Numbered from the stretch's first letter, positions 36,591 through 46,186 are shown. The stretch: 64,000 bases of DNA from Chromatiaceae bacterium (GCA_024235315.1 JACKMP010000008.1:62001-126000); one strand, 5' to 3'. Notes: a model not told the origin generated them from the letters alone. A program made the numbers and translations.

Positions 36591-38531
36591 ATGCAAGCGA
36601 CCACCCTGCCACGTCTGCTCATCGTCCTGCTCTGGTTGCTCCTTGCCTACGGCTGCGGCCAGATGCCGGAGCGCCCATCGCAACCCGACGGTGATCCGGA
36701 TGCACTACGCGCGACACAGTTGCTTGCAGCCGGCCAGTACCCGGCGGCCGCCGAGCTCTACCGGCGGCTTGCTGCAGGCACCGCCGCCCCGGACCGGCGC
36801 GCCGGCTATCTGCTGGCGGCGGCCGAGGCGTCACGTGCGGGAAACGACTGGGATGGCGTTCGCCAGGCGCTCGAGCTGCTGACACCGATGAACCTGGTTG
36901 CAGACCAGGCGCTGCAGCGCGACCTGCTGCGGAGCGAGATGCAGCTGCAGGAGAGACGCCCGTCCGACGCACTGGCAACGCTGGCGACACCAGCCGCACC
37001 GGGATCCGATACCGCTTTGCGGATCCGTTATCACCACAACATCGCCGAGGCCTACCGGCAGATGGGCAACCTGCTGGAGACCGCGAACGCACTGCAGGTG
37101 GTGGATGCGCTGCAGACCGATCGCGATGCACGCCTGGCGACCCAGACCGACATCCTGCGCACGCTGGCACTGCTCAACGAACTGGTGCTGGGCAACCTGC
37201 AACCGTCACCGCCAGGTGTCGCCGGGGGCTGGATGCAATTGGCGCTGCTGGTCAAGAAGCATGGCAGTGAACCCGATCAGCTCGCCCCCCTGTTGGCCGA
37301 GTGGCGCCAGCGTTTTCCACAGCACCCGGCCCTGCCGGAGCTGCTCGCGAACTACCAGCAATACCTGCAAAGCCAGCTGCAGCGCGTCTCGGTGATTGCG
37401 GTCCTGCTGCCACAGTCGGGCGTGTTCGCCGAGGTCGCTGCGGCGATCCGTGACGGCATCGTGATCAGCCGCTTCCAACACCCTGAAGGCAAGCGCCCGG
37501 AGCTGCGCTTTTACGACGCGACCGACCCGGCCGGGATCTGGCCCCTGTATTCCCGGGCAGTCGCTGAGGGTGCGGAGCTGGTGATCGGTCCTCTGCAGAA
37601 GGAGGCGGTCGCCCAGCTGGTTCGCGCAGGCGATCTCCCGGTGCCGGTACTCGCGCTCAACCAGGTCGAGGTCGACACCACGCTGCCGGCGAATCTGTTC
37701 ATGTATTCGCTGTCGCCCGAAGACGAGGCGCGCCAGGCAGCCGAGCGGGCCTGGCTCGATGGTCACCGCAGACCGTTGATCCTGGCACCGCAGGACAGCT
37801 GGGGTGAGCGACTGGCATCCGCCTTCGATCAACGCACCCGCACCCTTGGCGGCAGCGTGGCCGGAATCGGGCGCTACGACGACAACAGCCACGACTATTC
37901 CGACACGATCACCGCGGCGCTGCACATCGATCAGAGCGAGGCACGGCGGCGCCAGATCGAGGGCTGGCTGGGCCGTCGGGTCGAGTTCGAGCCGCACCGG
38001 CGCGACGACGTGGATGCGGTATTCATCGCCGCACGTCCGGTGCAGGCACAGGGGATCCGGCCGCAACTGCAGTTCCATCACGCCGGCGACCTGCCGCTCT
38101 ATGCCACGTCGCACGCATGGAGCGGACAGCTTTCAGCAAACCAGCTCGAGGACATGCGGGGCATCATGTTGGCCGATATTCCCTGGCTGCTATCCAACGG
38201 CACCGGTGACCTGGACACACGTGCAACGATCGTACAGAGCCTGCCGAAGAGCGGCTCCGCCTACGCACGGCTCTACGCAATGGGAATGGACGCATTGCGT
38301 CTCGTTCCCCACCTGCGACGCCTGCAGAGCAGTCGCTACGAGTCACTGGATGGCAGTACCGGCAATCTCTACATGGACGAAGCCAACCAGATCCACCGCC
38401 AGCTCATCTGGGTACTGCTTGACGAGCAACCGCGAATTCTCGGATACGCACCACGCCTCGACCTGCAATCAGCCGAAGAACCGACCGTACCCGCCGCACC
38501 GGAGGTCTCGAACCAAGCTCCACCCTCCTGA
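36591..38531 (+). CDS. lpoA: LpoA-type penicillin-binding protein activator (LppC family)
   Basis: A 646-residue outer-membrane lipoprotein of the LppC/LpoA family. The signal peptide (about 1-21) ends in LAYGC, with Cys22 as lipidation site. An N-terminal TPR-like helical domain (about 30-260) is followed by a periplasmic-binding-protein-like domain (from VSVIAVLLPQSGVFAEVAAA to the C-terminus). LpoA activates PBP1A from the outer membrane. Divergent from rsmI and followed by yraN with a shared ATGA junction, as in relatives. Confidence 0.93.
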   Translation: MQATTLPRLLIVLLWLLLAYGCGQMPERPSQPDGDPDALRATQLLAAGQYPAAAELYRRLAAGTAAPDRRAGYLLAAAEASRAGNDWDGVRQALELLTPMNLVADQALQRDLLRSEMQLQERRPSDALATLATPAAPGSDTALRIRYHHNIAEAYRQMGNLLETANALQVVDALQTDRDARLATQTDILRTLALLNELVLGNLQPSPPGVAGGWMQLALLVKKHGSEPDQLAPLLAEWRQRFPQHPALPELLANYQQYLQSQLQRVSVIAVLLPQSGVFAEVAAAIRDGIVISRFQHPEGKRPELRFYDATDPAGIWPLYSRAVAEGAELVIGPLQKEAVAQLVRAGDLPVPVLALNQVEVDTTLPANLFMYSLSPEDEARQAAERAWLDGHRRPLILAPQDSWGERLASAFDQRTRTLGGSVAGIGRYDDNSHDYSDTITAALHIDQSEARRRQIEGWLGRRVEFEPHRRDDVDAVFIAARPVQAQGIRPQLQFHHAGDLPLYATSHAWSGQLSANQLEDMRGIMLADIPWLLSNGTGDLDTRATIVQSLPKSGSAYARLYAMGMDALRLVPHLRRLQSSRYESLDGSTGNLYMDEANQIHRQLIWVLLDEQPRILGYAPRLDLQSAEEPTVPAAPEVSNQAPPS

Positions 38532-38881
38532 TGGGCAGTACGCAGGACATTGGGCGAGACGCCGAATCGCGCGCCGAGGCTCTGCTGAGACGCAATGGCC
38601 TGCAGCTGGTCGCACGCAATTACCGCTGCCGCGGCGGTGAGATCGATCTGATCATGCGCGACACACAGCACCTGGTGTTTATCGAGGTGCGCCAGCGTGG
38701 CAGCCTAAGGTTCGGCGGCGCCCTGTCCAGCGTCGACGCGAACAAACAGCGAAGGGTGATCCACGCAGCCCAACACTACCTGATGTCCAGCGGATGGCAG
38801 GGACCGTGCCGCTTCGACGTCGTCGGCTTCGACGGCCCACAACAGCGGGGACAATGGATTCGCGATGCATTCACCGCGTGA
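38531..38881 (+). CDS. yraN: YraN family (UPF0102) putative endonuclease-fold protein
   Basis: A 116-residue protein of the UPF0102 family, which has a restriction-endonuclease-like fold. The core motif is seen as GGEIDLIMRDTQHLVFIEVRQR (E/D-x-E-V-x), here with Arg where many members have Lys. The function is not firmly known. Its ATG overlaps the lpoA stop. Confidence 0.93.
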   Translation: MGSTQDIGRDAESRAEALLRRNGLQLVARNYRCRGGEIDLIMRDTQHLVFIEVRQRGSLRFGGALSSVDANKQRRVIHAAQHYLMSSGWQGPCRFDVVGFDGPQQRGQWIRDAFTA

Positions 38882-38945
38882 CATCGACCGACAGGTGCGG
38901 GCGTGCGACACTTGCGCCAATTGACCACGGCAGTGACGCAGCATT

Positions 38946-39533
38946 GTGGATCCGATCGAACGCATCAACACCCTGTTTGACGACAACGCGCACCTGACCA
39001 GCAGTGCAGCCGAGACCCAGGCCGCACCGATTGCAATGGCCGCACAATGCATCGTCAACTGCCTTCTCGGTGGCGGCAAGGTATTGAGCTGCGGCAATGG
39101 CAGCTCGGCGGCCGATGCCCAGTACTTCGCCGCACAGATGCAGCACCGCTATGAACGTGAGCGCCCCGGCCTGCCGGCGATTGCCTTGAACTCCGACGCC
39201 GCGATTCTCACCGCGATCGCCGTGGACGAAGGTTTCAGCGCCATTTTCGCCAAGCAGATCAGTGCCCTGGGACATCCGGGCGATGTGCTGTTGACGATGA
39301 GCATCAATGGCACTGCCGAGAACATGGTGACCGCAATAGACGCCGCAGCCGATCGCCAGATGCGGGTGATTGCACTGACAGGGCGTGACGGTGGAGATGT
39401 GGCACTGAAACTGCGGACCAACGATATCGAGATCCGCACGCCGGCGGCCGATGCCGCGCGAATCCTCGAAAATCACCGGCTGGTGATTCACTGTCTGTGC
39501 GACCTGATCGATCTTCAACTGATGGGTGGTTAG
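38946..39533 (+). CDS. diaA: DiaA-type SIS-domain protein (DnaA initiator-associating)
   Basis: A 195-residue phosphosugar-isomerase (SIS) fold protein. It shows VLSCGNGSSAADAQYFAAQM, RPGLPAIALNSDAAILTAIA, ISALGHPGDVLLTMS and CLCDLIDLQL at the C-terminus. These are close to DiaA, which binds DnaA and times replication initiation, rather than to the heptose isomerase GmhA. The gene order lpoA-yraN-diaA-dolP supports this. The start is GTG. Confidence 0.9.
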   Translation: MDPIERINTLFDDNAHLTSSAAETQAAPIAMAAQCIVNCLLGGGKVLSCGNGSSAADAQYFAAQMQHRYERERPGLPAIALNSDAAILTAIAVDEGFSAIFAKQISALGHPGDVLLTMSINGTAENMVTAIDAAADRQMRVIALTGRDGGDVALKLRTNDIEIRTPAADAARILENHRLVIHCLCDLIDLQLMGG

Positions 39534-39536
39534 AAC

Positions 39537-40133
39537 ATGACGAAACCAAATACTCTGGCGACAAGAGCAATCATTGCAGGGTTGTTGGCACTGATGCTTG
39601 GCGGCTGCGGTGCCGTGGTCATCGGTGGCGCCGTGGCTACCGCGAATGTGGCACACGACCGCCGTACCGCCGGCACCCTGGTCGAGGACCAGAAGATCCT
39701 CCTCGAAGCCATCAGCATGCGCGACGCCGACGAAGCCCTGAAGAAGCACGCGAACGTCGGCATCGATGTTTTCAATCTGCAGGTGCTGCTGACCGGCCAG
39801 GCAGAAAACTTCGAGGTCGTTGAGGCATTCCGCCAACGGGTGGCCGGTATCCAGCGTGTGCGCGCGGTGTTCAACGAAGTGGCCGTCGGTGCGGAATCCA
39901 CCTGGAGCGAGGCCACTGCCGACGCCTACCTGACGGCAAGAGTCAAAGTTGCGCTGTTCAGCGTCAAGATCGATGGATTCGACCCGACCCGGGTGACAGT
40001 CACCAGTTCGCAGGGCAGCGTCTACCTGATGGGGCTGCTGACCCCGACCGAGGCCGATGCCGTCACCGAGGAGGTACGTTTTGTCAGTGGCGTAAAGCGG
40101 GTGGTGAAGCTGTTTGAATATATCGACCACTGA
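39537..40133 (+). CDS. dolP: Outer-membrane lipoprotein DolP (YraP), two BON domains
   Basis: A 198-residue lipoprotein. The signal peptide ends LALMLGGC (lipobox LGGC, Cys24). Two BON domains follow at about 50-115 and 125-195 (each with the pattern of V-x-V-x-x-x-G-x-V-x-L-x-G). DolP binds anionic phospholipids at the division site and supports outer-membrane integrity. Follows diaA by 3 bases; the next gene begins inside its last codons. Confidence 0.93.
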   Translation: MTKPNTLATRAIIAGLLALMLGGCGAVVIGGAVATANVAHDRRTAGTLVEDQKILLEAISMRDADEALKKHANVGIDVFNLQVLLTGQAENFEVVEAFRQRVAGIQRVRAVFNEVAVGAESTWSEATADAYLTARVKVALFSVKIDGFDPTRVTVTSSQGSVYLMGLLTPTEADAVTEEVRFVSGVKRVVKLFEYIDH

Positions 40134-41553
40134 ACCCGAACAGGCACCGGCGCTGCCACCTGCGCTGCAGCGTGAACTCGCTGCCGTGTTTGCTGGACCG
40201 GATCTGCTCACCGACGCGAGCGACTGCTGGGTGTACGGCTACGACAACAGCCGCCAGCATGCCCTCCCACAAGCGGTATGTTTCGCGCGCGACGCCGCGC
40301 AGATCGCCGAACTGGTGCACCTGTGCCGCGGTAACGGCGTCCCGCTGATCGCGCGTGGACGCGGCACCGGCACCACCGGTGCCACAGTGCCCCTGCGCGG
40401 CGGAATCGTGCTATCGATGGAGCGTTTGCGCAGCGAGTTGTCGATCGACCCGGCCAACCGGATAGCGCGGGTATCGCCCGGTTACACCAACCAGGAACTG
40501 CAGGACGCTGCAGCACAGCACGGCTTCTTCTGGCCGCCAGACCCGACCAGTGCCGCGGTCTGCACGATCGGCGGCAACCTCGCGTACAACTCCGCCGGAC
40601 CGCGCGCCGTCAAATACGGGACCCCCCGTGAGAATACCCTGGGGCTGCGCGCGGTCACCGGGCGCGGCGACCTGCTCAAGACAGGAGTCAGCACCACCAA
40701 GGGTGTCGTCGGCTTTGATCTGACGCGCCTGCTGATCGGCTCCGAGGGGACGCTGGCAATCATCACCGAAGCGACGTTGAAACTGACGCCCCTGGCAGAG
40801 ACCAGGCGCACGCTGCAGGCTGTCTATCGTGACATCCACGCAGCAGCAGCAGCGGTGTCGCGGATCATGGCGCAGCCGGTGACACCCTGTGCGCTGGAGT
40901 TCATGGACAGCACCGCCATCGACATGGTGCGCGACTATTCGGACCTGGGTCTGCCGAACGATGCACGCGCGCTGCTAATGATCGAGGTCGACGGCCCCCT
41001 CGCTGGAATCGAGGCCAGCGTCGCCCAGGTATCGGCAGCGGCGCGCGGAGCCGGCTGCATCCAGGTCGACATGGCGCAGACCGACGAAGAGGTCGCGCGC
41101 CTGTGGCGCACGCGCAAGGCCCTGTCGCCTGCATTGCGCAACGTGGCACCAAAGAAGATCAACGAAGACGTGGTGGTTCCGGTGTCGCGGATACCTGCAC
41201 TGATCGACGGCCTCGAACGACTGGCCGCACGATTTGCCATCAAGATCGTCAACTTCGGCCACGCCGGCAATGGCAACATCCACGTCAATCTCTTGATCGA
41301 CCCCGACGACCCGGTGCAGATGGCAGCCGCCGACGCCTGCCTGGATGCGGTATTCGATCTGGTGTTGTCGCTGGACGGCACGCTGTCGGGTGAGCACGGT
41401 ATCGGTTGGGTCAAACGTGCCTTCGTGGGCCGTGAACTCGACAGTGTCAGCCTGGAAATGATGGCGGCGATCAAGCGCCAATTCGACCCGGACAACATCC
41501 TCAACCCGGGAGTCGGGTTGCCCGAGTCACAAGCTATCATTGAAAGAATTTAA
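40114..41553 (+). CDS. FAD-linked oxidase, GlcD / D-lactate dehydrogenase type
   Basis: A 479-residue VAO-family flavoprotein. The FAD-binding PCMH domain has LIARGRGTGTTGATVPLRGG and VCTIGGNLAYNSAGPRAVKYG; the C-terminal cap has the conserved GHAGNGNIHVNLL and SGEHGIGWVKR. Family members oxidise D-lactate or glycolate. In an autotroph, a glycolate dehydrogenase role in 2-phosphoglycolate salvage is attractive but no glcE or glcF is nearby, so D-lactate is as likely. The only plausible start is TTG at 40114, 20 bases inside dolP. Confidence 0.88.
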   Translation: MNISTTEPEQAPALPPALQRELAAVFAGPDLLTDASDCWVYGYDNSRQHALPQAVCFARDAAQIAELVHLCRGNGVPLIARGRGTGTTGATVPLRGGIVLSMERLRSELSIDPANRIARVSPGYTNQELQDAAAQHGFFWPPDPTSAAVCTIGGNLAYNSAGPRAVKYGTPRENTLGLRAVTGRGDLLKTGVSTTKGVVGFDLTRLLIGSEGTLAIITEATLKLTPLAETRRTLQAVYRDIHAAAAAVSRIMAQPVTPCALEFMDSTAIDMVRDYSDLGLPNDARALLMIEVDGPLAGIEASVAQVSAAARGAGCIQVDMAQTDEEVARLWRTRKALSPALRNVAPKKINEDVVVPVSRIPALIDGLERLAARFAIKIVNFGHAGNGNIHVNLLIDPDDPVQMAAADACLDAVFDLVLSLDGTLSGEHGIGWVKRAFVGRELDSVSLEMMAAIKRQFDPDNILNPGVGLPESQAIIERI

Positions 41554-41647
41554 TTCCGCAATTACCGGGGCCTGGCGGAAACTCGATAAAAAATCAGTGC
41601 ATGCGGCCGATGTTGCCATTCAGAAACTTGATCTTAAGGAATTGTTT

Positions 41648-43069
41648 ATGACGACCCGGGCGAGCCTTTGGGTACTGCCATTCACCCTGTTTCCCGGCCT
41701 GCTCTGGGCCGCCGGCGGTGGCAGCCAGCCGCTGGATCTGACGCAACACTGGGTGGGCTACACGGCAATAGCGATCTTTGCGGTGTCCTACCTGTTGGTA
41801 ATGGCCGAAGAGTTCACCCACCTGCGCAAATCCAAGCCGGTGATCCTGGCAGCGGGCATCATCTGGGCACTGATCGCAATCGTTTACCATACGAACGGCG
41901 TCGATCACGCGGCCGAGCAGGCGGTGCGCCACAATCTGCTCGAATACGCCGAGCTCATGCTGTTCCTGCTGGTCGCAATGACCTACATCAACGCGATGGA
42001 CGAGCGCAACGTGTTCGAGGCCCTACGCTCGTGGCTGGTGAAGAAAGGATTCGGCTTCCGCCAGCTGTTCTGGATCACCGGCGTACTGGCATTCCTGATC
42101 TCGCCGGTTGCCGACAACCTCACCACCGCCCTGCTGATGTGTGCGGTCGTGTTGGCGGTGGGCGGCGACAACACCAAGTTCGTGCTGACCGCATGCATCA
42201 ACATCGTGGTGGCCGCCAATGCTGGTGGCGCATTCAGCCCGTTCGGTGACATCACGACCCTGATGGTGTGGCAGAAACAGGTCCAGACCCCGCAGGGAAT
42301 GGTCGACTTCTGGGCTTTCTTCGCCCTGTTTCTGCCCTCGCTGGTCAATTGGCTGGTGCCCGCGGCCATCATGTCGCTGACCCTGCCCAACGAGAAGCCC
42401 CACGCCAGTGGCGATTCGGTGAAGATGCGTCGCGGCGCCAAGCGCATCATCTTCCTGTTTCTGCTGACCATCGGCACCGCGGTGGCGTTTCACAACTTCA
42501 TACACATGCCGCCGGTCATCGGAATGCTGACCGGCCTGGCCTACCTGCAATTCTTCGGTTATTTCCTGAAGAAGACCCATCGGCGCGGCGAGCCGCTGAC
42601 CGACGAGGAGCAGTTCGGTGATCCGGTCGCCTTTGACATCTTCAACAAGGTGGCACGCGCAGAGTGGGACACGCTGCTTTTCTTCTATGGCGTCGTACTG
42701 TGTGTCGGCGGCCTGGGCTTCATCGGCTATCTGGCGATGGCATCAGAACTGATGTACGTCGATTGGGGTGCGACCAATGCCAACATCGCCGTGGGACTGC
42801 TTTCGGCGATCGTCGACAACATCCCGGTGATGTTCGCGGTGCTGACGATGATGCCGGACATGTCGATGGGCCAGTGGCTACTGGTCACGCTGACCGCTGG
42901 CGTCGGCGGCTCACTGTTGTCGATCGGATCGGCGGCGGGCGTCGCGCTGATGGGACAGGCCCGCGGCAAGTACACCTTTTTTGGCCATCTGAAATGGGCC
43001 CCGGTGATCGCGCTGGGCTACGGAGCGAGTATTGCCACGCACCTCTGGCTGAACGCCGGCATGTTCTGA
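41648..43069 (+). CDS. nhaD: NhaD-type Na+/H+ antiporter
   Basis: A 473-residue polytopic membrane protein of the NhaD / ion transporter superfamily. A signal-like N-terminus (MTTRASLWVLPFTLF ... LLWAAGGG) is followed by about 12 hydrophobic helices with the family segments SPVADNLTTALLM, NAGGAFSPFGDITTLMVWQ, and SAIVDNIPVMFAVL. It exports Na+ or Li+ for H+, which suits a marine or saline habitat. The ATG at 41648 has an AAGGA site 7 bases before; a TTG 36 codons earlier is in frame but would put a charged stretch before the signal segment. The 94-base gap before it shows nothing else. Confidence 0.93.
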   Translation: MTTRASLWVLPFTLFPGLLWAAGGGSQPLDLTQHWVGYTAIAIFAVSYLLVMAEEFTHLRKSKPVILAAGIIWALIAIVYHTNGVDHAAEQAVRHNLLEYAELMLFLLVAMTYINAMDERNVFEALRSWLVKKGFGFRQLFWITGVLAFLISPVADNLTTALLMCAVVLAVGGDNTKFVLTACINIVVAANAGGAFSPFGDITTLMVWQKQVQTPQGMVDFWAFFALFLPSLVNWLVPAAIMSLTLPNEKPHASGDSVKMRRGAKRIIFLFLLTIGTAVAFHNFIHMPPVIGMLTGLAYLQFFGYFLKKTHRRGEPLTDEEQFGDPVAFDIFNKVARAEWDTLLFFYGVVLCVGGLGFIGYLAMASELMYVDWGATNANIAVGLLSAIVDNIPVMFAVLTMMPDMSMGQWLLVTLTAGVGGSLLSIGSAAGVALMGQARGKYTFFGHLKWAPVIALGYGASIATHLWLNAGMF

Positions 43070-43075
43070 CCACAT

Positions 43076-43100
43076 GGGGATGCGCGCTGCCGCGCGCCCC
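43076..43100. terminator. GC-rich hairpin between convergent nhaD and purE
   Basis: GCGCGC (43082-43087) and GCGCGC (43092-43097) pair around a 4-base loop, extended by GGGG and CCCC outside with a two-base bulge. It lies 7 bases after the nhaD stop. No T-run is present; it could slow polymerase from both sides. Confidence 0.45.
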
Positions 43101-43153
43101 TGCAACTCGCGACCGAGGCCCTGGCGGTCATGGCGCCGGGGCCATTCGTTTCA

Positions 43154-43654
43154 TCAATCCGCTTCGTCGGCGGCCAGCCTCTCGACCTTCTCCATGACCA
43201 TCGCCTCAAGGCCCTTCTTGTAGGCAGCGACCTTGTCCAGAATCGCCGGGTCAGCGACCCCGAGAATCTGTGCGGCCAGGATGGCGGCGTTCTTCGCGCC
43301 ATTGATCGCCACAGTCGCGACCGGGACACCGGCCGGCATCTGTACGATCGACAGCAACGAGTCCTGACCACTGAGCGCCGAGCTCTTGACGGGCACGCCG
43401 ATCACCGGCAACTCGGTGATAGCCGCCGCCATACCGGGCAGATGTGCCGCGCCACCCGCCCCGGCGATGATCACTCGCACACCGCGCTGGCGGGCGGAAG
43501 ACGCGTAGTCGAACAGGCGCGTCGGCGTGCGATGTGCCGAGACGATCGTCATCTCGTAGGCCACGCCAAACTCGCGCAGCATCGTCGCGGCATCCTGCAT
43601 GACGGGCAGATCGGAATCACTGCCCATGATGATACCTACCAAGGTGTCCGTCAT
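43154..43654 (-). CDS. purE: N5-carboxyaminoimidazole ribonucleotide mutase PurE
   Basis: A 166-residue enzyme of purine synthesis, moving the carboxyl group of N5-CAIR to give CAIR. Landmarks: IIMGSDSDLPVMQDA, IVSAHRTPTRLFDY, IAGAGGAAHLPGMAAA and SIVQMPAGVPVATVAING. The start overlaps the purK stop by four bases; codons upstream in frame belong to purK. Works with PurK. Confidence 0.97.
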   Translation of the reverse strand: MTDTLVGIIMGSDSDLPVMQDAATMLREFGVAYEMTIVSAHRTPTRLFDYASSARQRGVRVIIAGAGGAAHLPGMAAAITELPVIGVPVKSSALSGQDSLLSIVQMPAGVPVATVAINGAKNAAILAAQILGVADPAILDKVAAYKKGLEAMVMEKVERLAADEAD

Positions 43655-44808
43655 AGCTTCTTGTCCCCCAAAATCCTGATCAGTGTCTTGACCCGGCTGG
43701 CCTTCGCACACGCCGCCTCGACCGTCTCATCGATGACCGTGACATGCCCCATCTTGCGCCCCGGCTTGGTGACCGCCTTGCCATAGACGTGCACACATAC
43801 CCCGGAAATTGCCAGCACCGCAGCCAGCCCGGCGATCACCGGCCGGCCCTCGTAGCCGGGCTCACCCAGCAGGTTCACCATCGTCGCGGGTGACAGCTGC
43901 CGGGTTTCACCCAGCGGCAGGCCGAGAATGGCCCGCAGGTGCTGCTCGAACTGGTCGGTCACGCAGGCCTCGATCGTGTGATGCCCCGAGTTGTGCGTGC
44001 GCGGGGCCACCTCGTTGACCAGGAGTTCGCCGTCGGCGGTGAGAAACATCTCAATCCCAAACACCCCCACGCCCTGCATGGCCTCGACGGTGCGCACGGC
44101 GAGCGCCTCGGCGCGGCGCGCCGTCTCGGCCGGCACATTGGCCGGTGCCAGCAGGAAATCGAGGACGTTGTCACGCTCATGAAAGCGCATCTCCACCGTC
44201 GGGTAGGCCCTGCACTCGCCGCCAACATTGCGCGCGACCATCACTGCCAGTTCCTTCTCGGCCTCGATGAAACGTTCGATGTAGCTTGGCACCGGCAGAT
44301 GACCGGAAAATGTGCCGGCATCTGGCATCACCACCACGCCACGTCCGTCATAACCACCGCGCCGCGCCTTCTGCACCAGCGGATAACCGAATGCGGCGCA
44401 GGCCCGCGCATCAGGTTCTGGCATATCGATGAACTCGGAGGTCGGTATCCCGGCGTCACGCAGGAACACCTTCTGGCGGTACTTGTCCTGAATGGTGGCG
44501 AGCAGCGCCGGCCGCGGGTAGATGCGATGCCCTTCAGCTTCGAGTGCGATCAGGGTACCGGTGTCGATATCTTCGAGTTCGAAAGTGACAATGTCGCAGG
44601 ATTCCGCCAGTTCCCGGAGCTTGCCCGGGTCGCTGTAGTCGCCAACGATCTGGTGTCCGGCCACCTGGCCCGCGGGCGAGCCCTGCAAGGGATCGAGCAC
44701 CACGCAGGTGCAGCCGAGACGCTTGGCCGCCTTGACCATCATGCGCCCGAGTTGCCCGCCGCCGATCAGACCGATGCGGGCAACGGGATAGGGATACACA
44801 TCTTCCAT
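43651..44808 (-). CDS. purK: N5-carboxyaminoimidazole ribonucleotide synthase PurK
   Basis: A 385-residue ATP-grasp enzyme using ATP and bicarbonate to make N5-CAIR from AIR. Landmarks: IGLIGGGQLGRMMVKAAKRL, QDKYRQKVFLRDAGIPT, GGYDGRGVVV, and NEVAPRTHNSGHHTIEAC. The start MEDVYPYPVARIGL is used; an earlier frame extends into the regulatory gap. Forms a two-gene unit with purE. Confidence 0.97.
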   Translation of the reverse strand: MEDVYPYPVARIGLIGGGQLGRMMVKAAKRLGCTCVVLDPLQGSPAGQVAGHQIVGDYSDPGKLRELAESCDIVTFELEDIDTGTLIALEAEGHRIYPRPALLATIQDKYRQKVFLRDAGIPTSEFIDMPEPDARACAAFGYPLVQKARRGGYDGRGVVVMPDAGTFSGHLPVPSYIERFIEAEKELAVMVARNVGGECRAYPTVEMRFHERDNVLDFLLAPANVPAETARRAEALAVRTVEAMQGVGVFGIEMFLTADGELLVNEVAPRTHNSGHHTIEACVTDQFEQHLRAILGLPLGETRQLSPATMVNLLGEPGYEGRPVIAGLAAVLAISGVCVHVYGKAVTKPGRKMGHVTVIDETVEAACAKASRVKTLIRILGDKKL

Positions 44809-45166
44809 CGACGCCGCCAAAACAAAAAATAAAACCGTGGGGCCGCACCATGATGCTTCCCCGATTGGGCCACCACCGGGCCGCCACGACCGCAGTGTGC
44901 AACGCCCCCTCGCCACCCTGCCCGGGCCCGGCGGCAGTGACGATCAGCGTTGCGCGACCGGCCGTTGCCGGACGTAGCTGGGCGAAAGCGCGCAAGGATA
45001 ACGCGGATTTCTGCCGCGTGCCGACATCTGATTGTGAATCTCCATGTTTTTCAGATCTTTAACTATTTGACGACGAATCCGGCAGCGCGCCGGCCGCGAC
45101 AATTGACACAGCGCAACTGCCGTCCAACGCACCTCGCGGCCGGGAGGTGATTTGGGGCCGCTGTGA

Positions 45167-45244
45167 TATAGTCGCGCGCAGCATTAAATTAGGAATTGCT
45201 GAATAAGGCATACAGGGGGCAGACGCGGCCACTATAGCCGCGTC
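45167..45244 (+). promoter_or_regulatory. Putative prkB promoter and leader hairpin
   Basis: An extended -10 element TG-A-TATAGT is at 45164-45172; no clear -35 is seen, as expected of extended -10 promoters. The leader then contains a perfect 8-bp hairpin, GACGCGGC (45222-45229) and GCCGCGTC (45237-45244), with a 7-base loop, ending 66 bases before the prkB ATG. The remainder of the 44809-45310 gap, between divergent purK and prkB, holds no gene that I can support. Confidence 0.5.
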
Positions 45245-45310
45245 CCTGCCTTGTCCTGACGGTTCCTCATCGCTAACCAAGACAGAACGTCAAGATCCAG
45301 GGGGGACAGC

Positions 45311-46186
45311 ATGTCCAAACAACATCCCGTCGTTGCGGTTACCGGTTCATCCGGTGCCGGTACCACCACCGTCAAACGCGCTTTCGAGCACATCTTCATC
45401 CGCGAGGGCATCAACGCCGCAGTGGTCGAGGGCGACAGCTTCCATCGCTACGAGCGTGGTGAGATGAAGGTCAAGATGACCGAAGAGGGCCTGAGCCACT
45501 TCGGTCCGGAGGCAAACCGTTTCGATAAGCTCGAGGAGCTGTTCAAGACCTACGGCGAGACCGGTGCAGGCGAGAAGCGCTACTACCTGCACAACCAGGA
45601 CGAGGCCAACGAGCACAACGCACGCCTGGGTACCGACAAGAAATCGGGCGAATTCACACCCTGGGAACCCATCCCCGAGGGTACTGATCTGCTGTTCTAC
45701 GAGGGGCTGCACGGCCTTGCGGTGACGGAACAGAACGATGTTGCCGCCCATGTGGATCTTGGCATTGGCGTGGTGCCGATCGTCAACCTCGAATGGATCC
45801 AGAAGATCCACCGTGACAGTGCAGAGCGCGGTTACTCGCCGGAAGCGATCGTGGAAACCATCATGCGTCGCATGCCGGACTACATCAACCACATCACCCC
45901 GCAGTTCTCGCGCACCGACATCAACTTTCAGCGTGTTTCGCTGGTGGACACGTCGAACCCGTTCATCGCGCGCGACATCCCGACGCCGGACGAGAGCTTC
46001 GTGGTCATCCGTTTCGCCAATCCGAAGAAGTTCAGCACCGACTTCCCTTATCTGCTGTCGATGATCAACGGCTCGTTCATGTCACGCCGTAACAGCATCG
46101 TGGTGCCGGGCGGCAAGATGGGCTTCGCAATGGAAGTCATCTTTGGCCCGATCATCGACCAGATGATGGACGAGCGCGGTCTCTGA
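45311..46186 (+). CDS. prkB: Phosphoribulokinase (Calvin cycle)
   Basis: A 291-residue proteobacterial class I phosphoribulokinase making ribulose 1,5-bisphosphate, the RuBisCO substrate, from ribulose 5-phosphate and ATP. The P-loop GSSGAGTTT is at residues 12-20, followed by VVEGDSFHRYER and PYLLSMINGSFMSRRNSIVVPGG-type family segments. A GGGGGGA ribosome site lies close before the ATG. It is 10 kb away from the RuBisCO operon, with its own leader. Also called cbbP or prk. Confidence 0.96.
   Translation: MSKQHPVVAVTGSSGAGTTTVKRAFEHIFIREGINAAVVEGDSFHRYERGEMKVKMTEEGLSHFGPEANRFDKLEELFKTYGETGAGEKRYYLHNQDEANEHNARLGTDKKSGEFTPWEPIPEGTDLLFYEGLHGLAVTEQNDVAAHVDLGIGVVPIVNLEWIQKIHRDSAERGYSPEAIVETIMRRMPDYINHITPQFSRTDINFQRVSLVDTSNPFIARDIPTPDESFVVIRFANPKKFSTDFPYLLSMINGSFMSRRNSIVVPGGKMGFAMEVIFGPIIDQMMDERGL

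Noticed and set aside
38946..39533. Phosphoheptose isomerase GmhA
   Set aside because: The SIS fold is shared, but the sequence and the lpoA-yraN-dolP context match DiaA, and the C-terminal CLCDLID pattern is that of DiaA-type proteins.
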